A DNA stretch of 64,000 nucleotides from Tridacna crocea (taxonomy: Eukaryota; Mollusca; Bivalvia; Cardiida; Cardiidae), in assembly GCA_943736015.1 (NCBI GenBank), contig OX031065.1, positions 46,974,992-47,038,991 of the forward strand, given 5' to 3'. The position numbers were made by a program, and so were the translations under genes. Of the stretch, positions 1 to 10,127 are shown piece after piece (positions within the stretch are counted from its first letter, which is position 1; each line of letters begins with the position of its first letter). The notes under the pieces are model-generated. The model was not told where the DNA came from. It saw only the letters and a list, made by a program, of their open reading frames with translations, and did no database searches.

Positions 1-154
1 AATCCCATGTATTTATGACAGCTTTTGAAAAGATTGTGGGAAAGAAAAGGAATAAATACTTGCACTAAACAATGTTTTCCTGCACTTTCAAAACAAGACA
101 TGCTCCATATTTTAAGCATCATGTCATCTGCAGTCTTAATTTCCAATATTTTCG

Positions 155-385
155 ATAAACTCTTTACCACACAATCCTGATTTTTCATAACCCCTGTGAA
201 AGAAGTCTTTTGAAAACATTGTGGGAAAAGGAGAAAATGCAGGTAACCAGCATTTTCTCCTTTTCCCACAATGTTTTCTTCCCATCTCAAAACAATTTTC
301 AATTCTCTAGTCACATTTATTTTCTTGTCTGGAAATGCTTTCAATTTGGATCAGTCTAAAATTTTGTCATTTGGTAAAGAGTTAA
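155..385 (+). mobile_element. TTAA hairpin element, subfamily A
   Basis: Reference description: ends TTAACCCTTTACCACACAAT and (reverse complemented) TTAACTCTTTACCAAACGAC, with a central palindrome whose arms ACATTGTGGGAAAAGGAG..AAAATGCTGGT mirror each other around one unpaired base. Here the left TTAA has decayed to ATAA and the right is intact. A fragment also occupies about 20-60. Confidence 0.85.
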
Positions 386-397
386 GAATTTAAAATA

Positions 398-630
398 TTG
401 ACCTTTTACCACACAGATCCCATTTGTAACAGCTGTGAGGAAGAATACTTTTGAAAACTAGGTGGAAAAAGGAGAAAATGCTGATAAACAGTATCGTTTT
501 TCTTCGTTTTGCTCATTACCTGTCCTTCCAAACATGAACTTCAGTTTTTTAATCATATTTATTTCGTTGTATAAATGCTTTGAATTCAGAGAAGTCTAAA
601 TTGCATCATTTGCTAAAAAGGTACTTACAA
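398..630 (+). mobile_element. TTAA hairpin element, subfamily A, decayed
   Basis: The ends survive (CTTTTACCACACAGATCCC, TTGCTAAAAAGGTACTTA), but the right hairpin arm is heavily mutated. Confidence 0.6.
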
Positions 631-688
631 TGAGTTTATGATGTTAGAAATCGAAACTAAAAATTTGCATAGAGCATGCTCAAACTGG

Positions 689-925
689 TTGAGTCTTTAC
701 CACACAATCCCGACTTTTAACAACCCTTGGAAAGAAGAATTTTGAAAACATTGTAGGAAAAGGAGAAAATGCTGATTACCAGCATTTTCTCCTTTTCCCA
801 CAATGTTTTCTACCCAATTAAAGAAAGATTGCCCCGTATGAGCAACATTAAAACTGTTGTGTGCAAATGCTTTCAATTTGGACAAGTCTAGAATATTGTC
901 GTTTGATAAGAGATCAAGATTTATT
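689..925 (+). mobile_element. TTAA hairpin element, subfamily A
   Basis: The hairpin is nearly intact, with centre GCTGATTACCAGC. Both terminal TTAA sites are mutated. Confidence 0.8.
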
Positions 926-1234
926 GTCCAAAGTTGTGAAACGGATCTTATTTGAACGGATCGGAAGAAAAATCAGACACATAAACCAGGTTTATAGAGG
1001 TTTATTAAGAAAACATTGGATTTACAAAATAAACACCGAGTGATAGGTATAAGTATGGTACTGGTATTTGAGCACAAACAATTGAACAGAAAAATATAAA
1101 AGGTGGGGGGAAATTAATAAATAGTCACAAGAACTTGATGATCGGAAGATTAAAACTACAAAACTTCCTATGAGTACCACTTTGATGCAGGTGCCCGAGT
1201 ATGGAAAACTATAGACAAAAAATTCTGTAGATAT

Positions 1235-1470
1235 TTAACTTTTTACCACACGATCCCACACAATCCCAAGTTTTAACGACCCTATAAAAAGCCTTTTGAA
1301 AACATTATGGGAAAAAGAGAAAATGCTGGTCACCAGCATTTTCTCCTTTTCCCACAATGTTTTCTACCCTATAAAAGGCAAATTCCATCAATTGAGTCAC
1401 ATTTAAGTTGCCATCTGCAAATGCTTTGAATTTGGACAAATCTATATTTCTGATGTCTGCAAATGAAAAA
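1235..1470 (+). mobile_element. TTAA hairpin element, subfamily A, 3' end lost
   Basis: The left TTAA is intact and the start of the left end is duplicated (CACACGATCCCACACAATCC). The right end is cut at TTGGACAAATCT, where a second copy begins. Confidence 0.75.
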
Positions 1471-1477
1471 AAATTTT

Positions 1478-1676
1478 TGGTCCAAATTGAAAGTATTTGC
1501 AGAGGACAAAATAAATGTTATTGAAAATTGAAATTTGTTTTTAGACGAGGGAGAAAGCATAGTGGGAAAAAGAGAAAATGTAGGTTACCACCTCCTCCTT
1601 TTCTCATAAAGTTTTTCAACAGTCTCATCGATCTACCAGGGTCAATAAAAGTCAGGACTGTGTGGTAAAAGATTAA
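1478..1676 (-). mobile_element. TTAA hairpin element, subfamily A, decayed
   Basis: The right terminal TTAA (1673-1676) also serves as the left TTAA of the next copy. The hairpin has many mismatches. Confidence 0.65.
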
Positions 1677-1901
1677 CCCTTTGCTTCATAGATATTCATT
1701 TCTACGCATTGCTTGTAGGAGTCTTTGGAAAACATTGTGGCTAAAGGTGAAATTGCTTGTGATGAGCAATTTTACAATTTGCAACAATGTTTTCTATGCT
1801 ATCAAAAGGTGTCATATACACATAACAAACAGCTCCATCCTTGCTGTTATTTAGGGTCAATTAGAGATACCATAGAAATGCCTTATGGGGTAATGGGTTA
1901 A
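1673..1901 (+). mobile_element. TTAA hairpin element, subfamily B
   Basis: B-type ends (TTAACCCTTTGCTTCATAGA, CTTATGGGGTAATGGGTTAA). The stem carries GCTAAAGGTGAAATTGCTTG, with a damaged right arm. Confidence 0.8.
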
Positions 1902-2082
1902 ATTACAAATGATAACACCTGACTTATCAACTTCTGATAATTTGGGTTACATCATAATACTTTTCTTTTTGAATAAGATAATGATATGTAAATACCAGAC
2001 ATTTAAAAAGTATCTTACAGATTAAACGCTAAGTCGCTTTAGTGCATAACTAAATTTCAGACCTGACGGAGCTTCATGCAGC

Positions 2083-2309
2083 TTAACCCTTTACCACACA
2101 ACAAGATTTTAGACCTGTCTGAATTGAAAGCATTTGCTGATGGCATTTTAAATTTGGCTTATATGAAATGAATTTTCTTTGAAAGGAAGAAAGCATTGTG
2201 GGAAAAGAAAAATATACTGGTAACCAGCATTTTCTCCTTTTCCCACAATGTTTTCAAAACCTTCTCTTTCAGGGGTTTTAAAAGTCGCCATTGTATGGTA
2301 AAGGGTTAA
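2083..2309 (-). mobile_element. TTAA hairpin element, subfamily A
   Basis: Both TTAA sites are intact. The ends read in minus orientation but the centre is GGTAACC, the plus form. Confidence 0.85.
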
Positions 2310-2522
2310 GTGATGGGATTTATCTATAAAAAGGTAAAAAACAATACAGGGAAAGGGGAAAGCCCTACTAACCAGCATCCCCCCCCCCCACAACGTTTCA
2401 AAACCGAGCATCAAATGGGGATGCCGATGCTTGCCAGCAGTTGCTCTCAGAAATAAATTGATTTTCAGCGAAAAAATCTAAGTCAAAATTGAGGTATAGT
2501 TATGTAAAAAATGCTTTGATAG

Positions 2523-2760
2523 TTAACCTTTACCCCACAAAGACAACTTTTAATGTCCTTGAGGAAGAAGCCTTTGAAAAAATTGTGGGAAAAGGAGAAA
2601 ATGCTGGTAACCAGCTTTTTCTCCTTTTCCCATGAAGCTTTCTTTTCCCATGAAGTTTTAACAATGCAGAATTGCACCGATTGAGCTACACTGAAATTGT
2701 CGTCTGCAAATGCTTTCAATTTGGTTAGGTCTAAAATTTTGCTGTGTGGTAAAGGATTAA
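2523..2760 (+). mobile_element. TTAA hairpin element, subfamily A
   Basis: Both TTAA sites are intact. An 18 bp internal duplication in the right arm (TTTTCCCATGAAG twice) breaks the stem. Confidence 0.85.
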
Positions 2761-2793
2761 CTGCCCCTGTTGTACATGTTCCTATTTTGATGG

Positions 2794-3016
2794 TTAACCC
2801 TATACCAGACAACAAAATTTTAGACCGGTCCAAATTGAAAGCACTTGCAGACGACAAAATAAATATAAATAAAAAATTAAAATTTGTTTCCAGCAGGGTA
2901 GAAAACATTGTGGGAAAAGGAGAAAATGCTGGTTATCAGCATTTTCTCCTTTTCCTATAATATTTTCAAAAGGCTTCTATCCCAGGGTTGTATAAACCAG
3001 GGATTGTTTGGTAACT
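2794..3016 (-). mobile_element. TTAA hairpin element, subfamily A
   Basis: The left TTAA is intact and the right end has decayed to GGTAACTAAT. The hairpin is nearly perfect. Confidence 0.85.
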
Positions 3017-3261
3017 AATCTGAGTTTGAAGTAATGACAGAGATCTACTTCAATGCCAAAAGTTTTTGCACTATGACAAGAACGCAGTCAAGGACAATCC
3101 TATAACGATACCACAATGTTTCACCCCAAAACAGCCAAGCTAAAAATACAAAAAATAGCTTGGTGAAGGGTGGAAGAAAATGCCCTGAACAATAAACGTC
3201 TTTTTCTCAGATTCTAGGATGGTAATATACGAGTACATGTATATATATTACCAGTTACAGA

Positions 3262-3300
3262 GTCACACTGATGAGGCGAAAGCTGAAACGTGATTGTACA
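3262..3300 (+). ncRNA. Hammerhead-ribozyme-like core
   Basis: CTGATGA (3268-3274) is followed by a 3 bp stem capped by a GAAA tetraloop (GGC/GCT, closing pair a G-U wobble), then GAAAC (3285-3289). Flanks GTCAC (3262-3266) and GTGAT (3290-3294) can pair. Such minimal motifs are known in Penelope-like elements and retrozymes. A proper NUH cleavage site and helix I/III layout are not clear. Confidence 0.3.
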
Positions 3301-3404
3301 GTTGATGAATAATTGAAATACACATGTTATAGGCAAGATATGTCTATTTGTTTATTTGCTTCTTTAATTTACTTGTGTCGATCAGGTAACCGGGTTATTT
3401 CATT

Positions 3405-3625
3405 TCCCCTCTCTCTCTCTCTATATTTATTATATATATAAAGTGAAATGACACTACAATAAGTGTATGTGTCTCACTCTGTCTCTCTCTCAGATGAAGA
3501 GAGATAGAGAGATACATACTATTAGTAGTCTACATACTATATATATAAAAGAGAGAGAGAGACAGAGAGAGAGAGAGAGATATGACACTACAAATAGTAT
3601 GTGTGTGTATCTCTCTCTCTCAATA
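3405..3625. repeat. Mixed CT/GA, TA and GT microsatellite
   Basis: Blocks of (CT)n, (TA)n, (GA)n and (GT)n with duplicated segments around ATGACACTACAA (near 3449 and 3583), suggesting local slippage duplication. Confidence 0.9.
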
Positions 3626-3917
3626 AAAATAACCTTGACATAGAGGTTACATGTAACCCGTCATTTTGAATTAAAGGGACATATGAGCCATGCTTTGGCA
3701 AAAGGAGGCTAAATGCATCTACACCATGCATCCTATAAAGCAAGTCATTACATTATTATAGATTCATGAAATCTGTTTTTGTATAATAACCTACCAAATC
3801 AGGAGGTAGACTGGTCTGTTGAAATAAGTAAAATTGACCAGTAACACAAAGTTTCTGCCCAGGTAAGCCTGCATGGATTGTGCAGGCTGACCTAGTTTGA
3901 TACTTTTTGTATATGCA

Positions 3918-4150
3918 TTAACCCTATCCCGTACAACAAAATTTTACTCTGGTTGAAATTGAAAGCACAATCATGCAAACGACTTAATAAATGTAACTCA
4001 AAAATTGAAACTTGTCCCCAGCAGCGTAGAAAGCATTGTGGGAAAAGGAGAAAATGCTGGTTACCAGCATTTTCTCCTTTTCCCACAATGTTTTCAAAAG
4101 GCTTCTATCTCAGGGTTGTAAAAACCAGGGATTGTTTGGTAATGGGTTAA
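3918..4150 (-). mobile_element. TTAA hairpin element, subfamily A
   Basis: Both TTAA sites and a perfect central palindrome. Confidence 0.9.
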
Positions 4151-4644
4151 GCTCCTTCTTCCATACAGCATGAGTCAAAATTCTAAAGATACCTCTATTT
4201 CAGTTTCAACACTGTTTTCGTCACAATATTTAGCAAAGACTAGACTACATGTAATACGCAGTCTGATCTTGATCGGTATTGTCCACGTAAGCAGATGAAT
4301 TTGGATTCAACACATCAGAGATTATTACTAAGTAACCTCTCATATCTGCCACTTTGAGTACCTGAGTATGAAAAAATGACCATATCCATGTACAGCATTG
4401 GAAAATGATTAAAACTGAAGGGTAGGGCTAGTAAAGTAAATCAAGTTTTTTTCTAACAAAATAAAAATGTTCAGTCATCATTTACAAGGATCAGACTACA
4501 TCATGAGCAGTCTGATCTTGATCTACTCTGCCGCTACAGCAATTAAAATTGTACTTTGAATCCTATATAATCAAAAACCAGTAATACTAGTAATTCTGAA
4601 TATAATTTCCTTCATGTACATGTTTCCAGGTGTAAACTAGCACC

Positions 4645-4874
4645 TTAACTCTTTACCAAACCAAAAAATGTTAGACAGGACCAAATTGAAACCATTTGCA
4701 GTTGACAAAATAAAAGTCACTGAAAATTTCAAATTTGTATGGAAGAGTAGAGAAAACATTGTGGGAAAAGGAGAAAATGCTGGTTACCAGCATTTTCTCG
4801 TTTTCCCACAATGTTTTCAAAAGGCTTCTTTCTAAGGATCATCAAAAAGTTGGCATTGTGTGGTAAAGGGTTAA
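4645..4874 (-). mobile_element. TTAA hairpin element, subfamily A
   Basis: Both TTAA sites. The hairpin differs by a single C to G in the right arm (TCTCGTTTTCCC). Confidence 0.9.
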
Positions 4875-5019
4875 TGATAATTAATAATATTCTATAACAT
4901 CTGACTAGAACTCGCAAAATTGTTGATACCTAACAGCATGTCTATGGGTAAAGGTGATTAAATTTCTTTACCTAGATAATATTTCTAATCCTGTCAAATG
5001 TTCTTAAAGCTGCTACAAG

Positions 5020-5176
5020 TTAACCCTTTAGAAAACAATCCTTGGATTTTTTGGCCCTGACAAAGAAGCCTGTTGAAAACACTGAACAAAAAGGAGAAAA
5101 TGCCGGTCTCATTATATTTGTTGTCTGCTAATGCTTTCAATTTGGACAAGTCTAAAATATCATTGTTTAGAGTTAA
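5020..5176 (+). mobile_element. TTAA hairpin element, subfamily A, right arm deleted
   Basis: Both TTAA ends are present at 157 bp. The sequence jumps from GAGAAAATGCCGGT to CTCATTATATTTGTTGTCTG, removing exactly the second arm region. Confidence 0.85.
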
Positions 5177-5239
5177 CTCTACCAAAACAATAAAATTTAG
5201 GACCAAATCAAAAGCATTCACAGAAAGAGAAATCAGGTG

Positions 5240-5430
5240 TTAACCCTTTACCCCATAAGACATTTCTATGGTATCTCTTAGTGACCCTAAATAACAGCAA
5301 GGATGAAGCCGTTTTTTATGTGTATAGGACATCTTTTGATAGCATAGCAATTTTACCTTTTGCCACAATGTTTTCCAAAGACTCCTACAAGCAATGCATA
5401 GAAACAAGTATCTTTGGAGTAAAGGGTTAA
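5240..5430 (-). mobile_element. TTAA hairpin element, subfamily B, one arm deleted
   Basis: Both TTAA ends. Only the arm AGCAATTTTACCTTTTGCCA remains; the mirror arm is missing at the axis. Confidence 0.85.
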
Positions 5431-5452
5431 TCAAATGATGATTATTGTCTAT

Positions 5453-5580
5453 GATAGGGTAGAAAATATTGTGAGAAAAGAAGAAAATGCTGGCTACCAG
5501 CATTTTCTCCTTTTTCCTAAATGTTTTCATAAGCCTTCTTCTCGTGGGTCATTAAAAGTCTCGACTATGTGGTAAAGGGT
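5453..5580 (-). mobile_element. TTAA hairpin element, subfamily A, 5' truncated
   Basis: Hairpin and right end only; the terminal TTAA has become GGGTTTTATAA. Confidence 0.7.
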
Positions 5581-6104
5581 TTTATAACCCCTTAAAGATT
5601 ATTTAACAAGATTTAGTTTCTCAGGTTTTTTTAGAAAATTTTAAGAAAAACAGATATATGGTATCTGTATTTCATCGCAAAATTGGCTTTTAGATATTCC
5701 TTGCATTTGTTTTTTTAGTTTTATTTATGGTTTAAAACTATCACGATGGTTTTATCTTGAATGTCAGCTTCTTGCATGACTGTGAAAGTTTGCACTAAAG
5801 ATCAAGGTTTTTTTTCAGGCAGCTTTTAACTATCATGATAAAATTTCCAAACTTTGATTTATCACGATAGTTTTCTAAAATTATCATGATAACTCTCTCA
5901 TATGTTGTGGCAGAAATATGTGACCATAAACTTGAGACCAAGAAGCACTTTGTTACTATGAACTCAATGATACTGGTTCTCAAATAAATACCTAAGTTGA
6001 ACCTATCCTTTGATTGAGTTAGATAGAAAAATAAAAGTACAAGTCTGAGTGGCTAAATTGAGAAAAAAATCCACATGTGGAGATGCTTATACAGTGTGTA
6101 TATA

Positions 6105-7738
6105 CCGTATTTATTCTAATAATCGCCCTTATTCTAATAAACGCCCAGTCCCCAAAAAAGCGCATAAAATCGGCCGTAAAGTGGTAGATTTTACTGAAAA
6201 GTTGGTGATTCTATTAAACGCCCACCACTGAGTCAAAAAATTTCGACTTACGGTCTATGCAGTAATTTTCAGTATTTCCTTCTTTAAAAATAATCGCACT
6301 TCAGCTTTCCTCTCACCAGATCTGTACAGTTTGCATGAACATGGCACTTCTATGCCGCCACCCTTCACAAAGATTCCATTCCAGGACGGCCGAGGAGGTC
6401 CCGTTATTTCAGCCGAAATGTTGACGACAAGGCCATCATTGAAAAGTTTTGTAAATAATTGACAAAGTCCTTCGGGCACGTGCCCAATAACTATTTCACC
6501 TTTTTTCACGATAATTGCTGATTCACTGTATTCGTTTTCTGGTTCTTGTAAGCATTCTAAAATTGTCCCTTTAGAAAATTCGTTTCTGTATACATGATAT
6601 CCTTTAACAGCAGATTTCACAGACACTAACATAGTTGCCATTATTGTTACAACCATATCTAAAATTACGGGGTTAACACATTGATTCTCACGACAGTGAG
6701 TCACAAGTGACACAATCGAAATATATATTACGTCAGCTTTTCGCGGGAGTGATACATGTAAATCGACATTCGGAACACCTCGGCCAATCTTTCGATCCAG
6801 CCTCGGATGTATGCCGACGGAATAATATGTTAAAAAACTTGACATGCATTGCCGGAAGCGGTTATTCGACAGATACTCCCTACTACATAGTTCTCGGGAT
6901 GTTCCAAATGATGTCAACTAGTAACCATTTCGAATGGCAACAAATCCTGTAGAATGACGGTAAGTCTAGCTGTAGCAGCATAAATGGCTTAATTTAGGAC
7001 TTGCATTGATTACGCACTTGAAAAAATGGGCTAGATCGAAAGATTGGCCGAAATTTTCCAAACTTTTGCGCGATAATGACATTGTATTTCTTGTTATGGG
7101 GGTGTTGTTGTTCCTTCTGGAAGTAGTCTGTCGGCATACATCCGAGGCTTGATTCGTAGAATTGAACGAGGTGTTCCCAATGGTAAATCGAGCGCGTATC
7201 TTGTAAGGGGTGTTTATGGGGTGTTTATGGCCCCAGTCTTGGCGCCATTTGCTGGCAATTCCAAGAATTTAAGATCGGACATTACTAACCCGATGGAAGA
7301 ATCTTCAGAAGGAAAGATTTGTTCGCTTGGAGTAATTTATCTTTTTCATATAAGGATTTGGCCAACTAGGCCCAGGGACGACCAAGCCCATGGACGAACT
7401 GGCGTTGTGACGAACAAGCACGGACGACAGGACAGTCTATTTTTGCACTTCTTCCGTATTTCCGATGTAAACAATGATTGTACGCAGTTATAGAGTGAAA
7501 AATGGCTATATGAATGACGATATTACGTAGATGCTGATTAAAACATGGTATTTACGTCTTTTTGAGGGTTGAATTGGTCACTTTAGATCTATTCCCTGCG
7601 ATGCAAAGTCAATTAACTTGTAATAACCGCCCACCCCAAACTTCGTCATTGATCATGATTCTAATAATCGCTCATCCCCAACGTCATCATTGATCATCAT
7701 TCTAATAAACGCCCGGGCCTTTATTGGAATAAATACGG
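6105..7738. mobile_element. 1.6 kb TIR element (CCGTATTTATTC ends, TA flanks) with HIRAN ORF
   Basis: The left end reads CCGTATTTATTCTAATAA and the right end, reverse complemented, CCGTATTTATTCCAATAA. Both are bordered by TA, as for a Tc1/mariner-type 2 bp target duplication. Subterminal copies of TTCTAATAAACGCCC repeat near both ends (6130-6147, 7660-7715). No transposase was recognised, so it is probably non-autonomous. An internal inverted duplication links 6750-6815 with 7129-7195. Confidence 0.65.
6255..6917 (-). CDS. HIRAN-domain-like protein, 220 aa, inside the TIR element
   Basis: Open frame from ATG to TAG. From about residue 100 it matches a HIRAN-like pattern: AVKGYHVYRNEF, then LECLQEPENEYSESAIIV and VIGHVPEGL. 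HIRAN domains in HLTF-type proteins bind DNA ends, and solo versions are numerous in cnidarian and molluscan genomes. Residues 1-95 are unrecognised and low in confidence; the true start may be internal. The whole frame lies inside the terminal inverted repeats, so it travels, or once travelled, with the element. Its role, whether cargo or helper, is unknown. Confidence 0.55.
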   Translation of the reverse strand: MTSFGTSRELCSREYLSNNRFRQCMSSFLTYYSVGIHPRLDRKIGRGVPNVDLHVSLPRKADVIYISIVSLVTHCRENQCVNPVILDMVVTIMATMLVSVKSAVKGYHVYRNEFSKGTILECLQEPENEYSESAIIVKKGEIVIGHVPEGLCQLFTKLFNDGLVVNISAEITGPPRPSWNGIFVKGGGIEVPCSCKLYRSGERKAEVRLFLKKEILKITA

Positions 7739-7789
7739 TAACTCTGAAGGTAAGAGAAATCAAGTAAAAACTAAACAATCCCATTTTAA

Positions 7790-7933
7790 GAAACCTGAAA
7801 AAGGCAGCTTCAGAACACATGGTGGGAGAAGAGGATAAAGTGCTGGTAGCTAGCATTTTGTCCTTTTGCCACTGTGTTTTCTACCCTATTAAAGCATATC
7901 TAATAATACGAGTTACATTTGTGTGTTAATGCT
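7790..7933 (+). mobile_element. TTAA hairpin element fragment
   Basis: A decayed hairpin (GTGCTGGTAGCTAGCATTTT), cut by the next copy. Confidence 0.55.
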
Positions 7934-8160
7934 TTAACTCTTTACCAAACGGCAAAATTGTAGACCAGCCCAAATTGAAAGCAATTTTGCAGATGACAAA
8001 TGTGACTCAAATTATGAAATTTGTCTGTGACAGGGTAGAAAACATTGTGGGAAAAGAAGAAAATGCTGGTCACCAACATTTTCTCCTTTTCCCACAATGT
8101 TTTCAAAAGCTTTCTAGACCAAGCTCATTAAAAGTCGGGATTGTGTGGGAAAAGAGTTAA
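7934..8160 (-). mobile_element. TTAA hairpin element, subfamily A, in the FITM2 3' flank
   Basis: Both TTAA sites and an almost perfect hairpin (GAAGAAAA against TTTTCTCC). If FITM2 transcripts extend past 8160 they would carry this foldback. Confidence 0.88.
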
Positions 8161-8319
8161 AATATAAATGAACTCATCTAAATTTTGTGGATTTGCAGAT
8201 GATAGTTTTTACAATTCATTCATATACCAACAATATGATCTTTATACCTATACTAAAATACACAATGTTCTAAATACTTTAAGGCTCCTGTTCATAATTT
8301 CTTAGAATTAAGTGAGATG

Positions 8320-9261
8320 TTATGCTTGCTTTGCTGTTTCTTTCATGAAGTCTAAAGATGATTTACCAGGCTGGGATGGCAGTATACTCATATCTGTTTC
8401 GCAAAATATTCTGTAAGTAACAAACCAACAACCAACAGCAACAAATGCTGCAGCAACTTTCTGGGTTAGAGTATGAAACCTATACACAACAGAGGTTATA
8501 AGCATAAATTCACAAAATACTGTCCAGATTGTGATGAATACAACTAAAACCTTTATAAAGGGTGTTAATTTTCCATAAAGTTCTTTGGACTGATCTATCT
8601 CAGCCTGGGTGACTTTTCTCCTTAATGCCAAGTCTTCTTCTTTGAGCAGGTTGTCAAGGTTGTTCCAAAATTTAAAGCTCTTCACTTCCTCCGAGATAGT
8701 GAGAAGATTGTGGATCAACAAAAATACATGTCCAGAAATGTCAAATCCGAGCCATGCTTTTCCAGCTTTTACACATTCATATTTCCTGGTAATGTGTGAC
8801 AAGGAACACACCCCTACTACTGAGTCAACATATGAAAAGGTCTTTGTAAGCGTGTACCACCACAAAGCAGCTATAAATAGACGTGACAAGTGTTTCTGAA
8901 TGACTGTCTTCCAGTTGCCACTCGTATACACTAAACTTGTCAGTATAATAAAAGCTGATAAAAATACGAAAGTCCAGCCGAATCCAAAAGAAACAAAAAT
9001 TCTATTCAAAATATTCTTTTTGTTCGAAAAGTAGCTCTTTGGAAAGGCGAAGAGATCCGACAGTACAGATCCTACTAGCACCCCGATTAAATAAAGACCA
9101 ATCTTTACAGCAGTGTCGATAAGGATCACTCTTTTACAGCCCCAGATAATCAAAATCGAAAGAAAATGTCCGATGTGAGTTGGTTCTGGTAATGGTTTCT
9201 TCCCTGTCCGTTTATTTGTAGGATATCTCTGAGACTTCGCCGAAGTCGGTCTTGAAGCCAT
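8320..9261 (-). CDS. FITM2: FITM2-like fat storage-inducing transmembrane protein, 313 aa, single exon
   Basis: FIT-family proteins are ER membrane proteins needed for lipid droplet budding and ER lipid balance, with reported acyl-CoA diphosphatase activity. Seen: a basic N-terminus (residues 1-28), then several hydrophobic segments (about 31-65, 88-112, 125-150, 175-190, 234-260, 268-286). The family signature FDISGHVFLL places one catalytic-type His at 178, and the second is at 263 in RFHTLTQK. GVLVGSVLSDL and FAFPKSYFS also match the family. The chosen start is the Met of MASRPTSAK. The frame stays open 31 codons further upstream (to 9354), but that stretch does not look like a FIT N-terminus. 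The stop is TAA. The vertebrate protein is about 262 aa, so this one has a longer N-terminus and a charged 200-230 insert. The coding region has no intron, which could mean an ancestral loss or an old retrocopy; the frame is intact. No poly(A) signal was clear. A hairpin element lies about 160 bp past the stop. Confidence 0.9.
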   Translation of the reverse strand: MASRPTSAKSQRYPTNKRTGKKPLPEPTHIGHFLSILIIWGCKRVILIDTAVKIGLYLIGVLVGSVLSDLFAFPKSYFSNKKNILNRIFVSFGFGWTFVFLSAFIILTSLVYTSGNWKTVIQKHLSRLFIAALWWYTLTKTFSYVDSVVGVCSLSHITRKYECVKAGKAWLGFDISGHVFLLIHNLLTISEEVKSFKFWNNLDNLLKEEDLALRRKVTQAEIDQSKELYGKLTPFIKVLVVFITIWTVFCEFMLITSVVYRFHTLTQKVAAAFVAVGCWFVTYRIFCETDMSILPSQPGKSSLDFMKETAKQA

Positions 9262-9394
9262 TTTGTCCAACTGATCATGTGACTTTAATGGATCTAATCT
9301 TAGAAATGAGCAGCAAGGAAAATCAAAGTGTCGAGAGTATTGACCTTGATGCACAAAAATTTAACCCCCAACCTGTTTATTAAGTAAAATGAAA

Positions 9395-9565
9395 GTTTCA
9401 AGTCGATAGCAAAACCCAGATTTGCTATTTCATAGGTATTTTTGGAAGGAAAAAACATCTCCGTATCTAACAATGTAGATTCAAGATCAGAATGCACCTA
9501 TGTAGTTCGATCTTGATACCTGCTTTGTTCGGATAAGGTCTTTGAGTTGTGCTTCGGGATTAACC
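9395..9565. mobile_element. GATC-palindrome miniature element
   Basis: The core TAGATTCAAGATCAGAATGC faces an inverted GTTCGATCTTGATAC. It is preceded by TCGATAGCAAAACCCAGAT, also seen in the 63490 copy. Overlaps the FITM2 promoter side. Confidence 0.5.
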
Positions 9566-9591
9566 TACATCTGCTCATACAAAGACCATTT

Positions 9592-9593
<2 letters not shown>

Positions 9594-9650
<57 letters not shown>
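9594..9650. repeat. (GA)n microsatellite
   Basis: An uninterrupted dinucleotide run of about 28 units, upstream of the FITM2 start on its promoter side. Confidence 0.97.
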
Positions 9651-9653
<3 letters not shown>

Positions 9654-10127
9654 ATTTCAATATGGTTCTATAATACAATGTCAATGTGAAGGTAGACTTA
9701 ACAACTTTTATTTAGATGTTTAATACAGACTGGAACCTAAACAGAGGTGACGGTTAACAAATTTTATATACAGGGACGAAACCATCCACATTATACTCAA
9801 ATCCTATTTTATGATTTTGTGAACAGCAGTTAGAGAGATATTAATCCTGTTGCATTGACTATCATCAATCGACGGGGGTAAACTTTTGTCGGAAAGAAGG
9901 ATAGGTGCACTGACCTCCGCGATATATCTGAAATAATATTCTAACATGACACGCGACTTTGGCTCTATAAACACAGTGCAAGGAAAACGTGGTGAAATCT
10001 GCAACAATCCATGTAGAGTGACGTCATTCAATGAGTGAGTTATTCATTGGAACGTAATCTTCATCCGCGTTTTTACTCCTAATTTGAACTTGTTTTCCTT
10101 TCATTAAGAATTGGCCATGTTAGAATC

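Noticed and set aside
2697..2960. Many 60-140 codon frames sharing the phrase [16 protein letters not shown]
   Set aside because: They are translations of the hairpin element in both orientations; the phrase recurs because the DNA repeats. No start, codon or domain evidence supports protein use.
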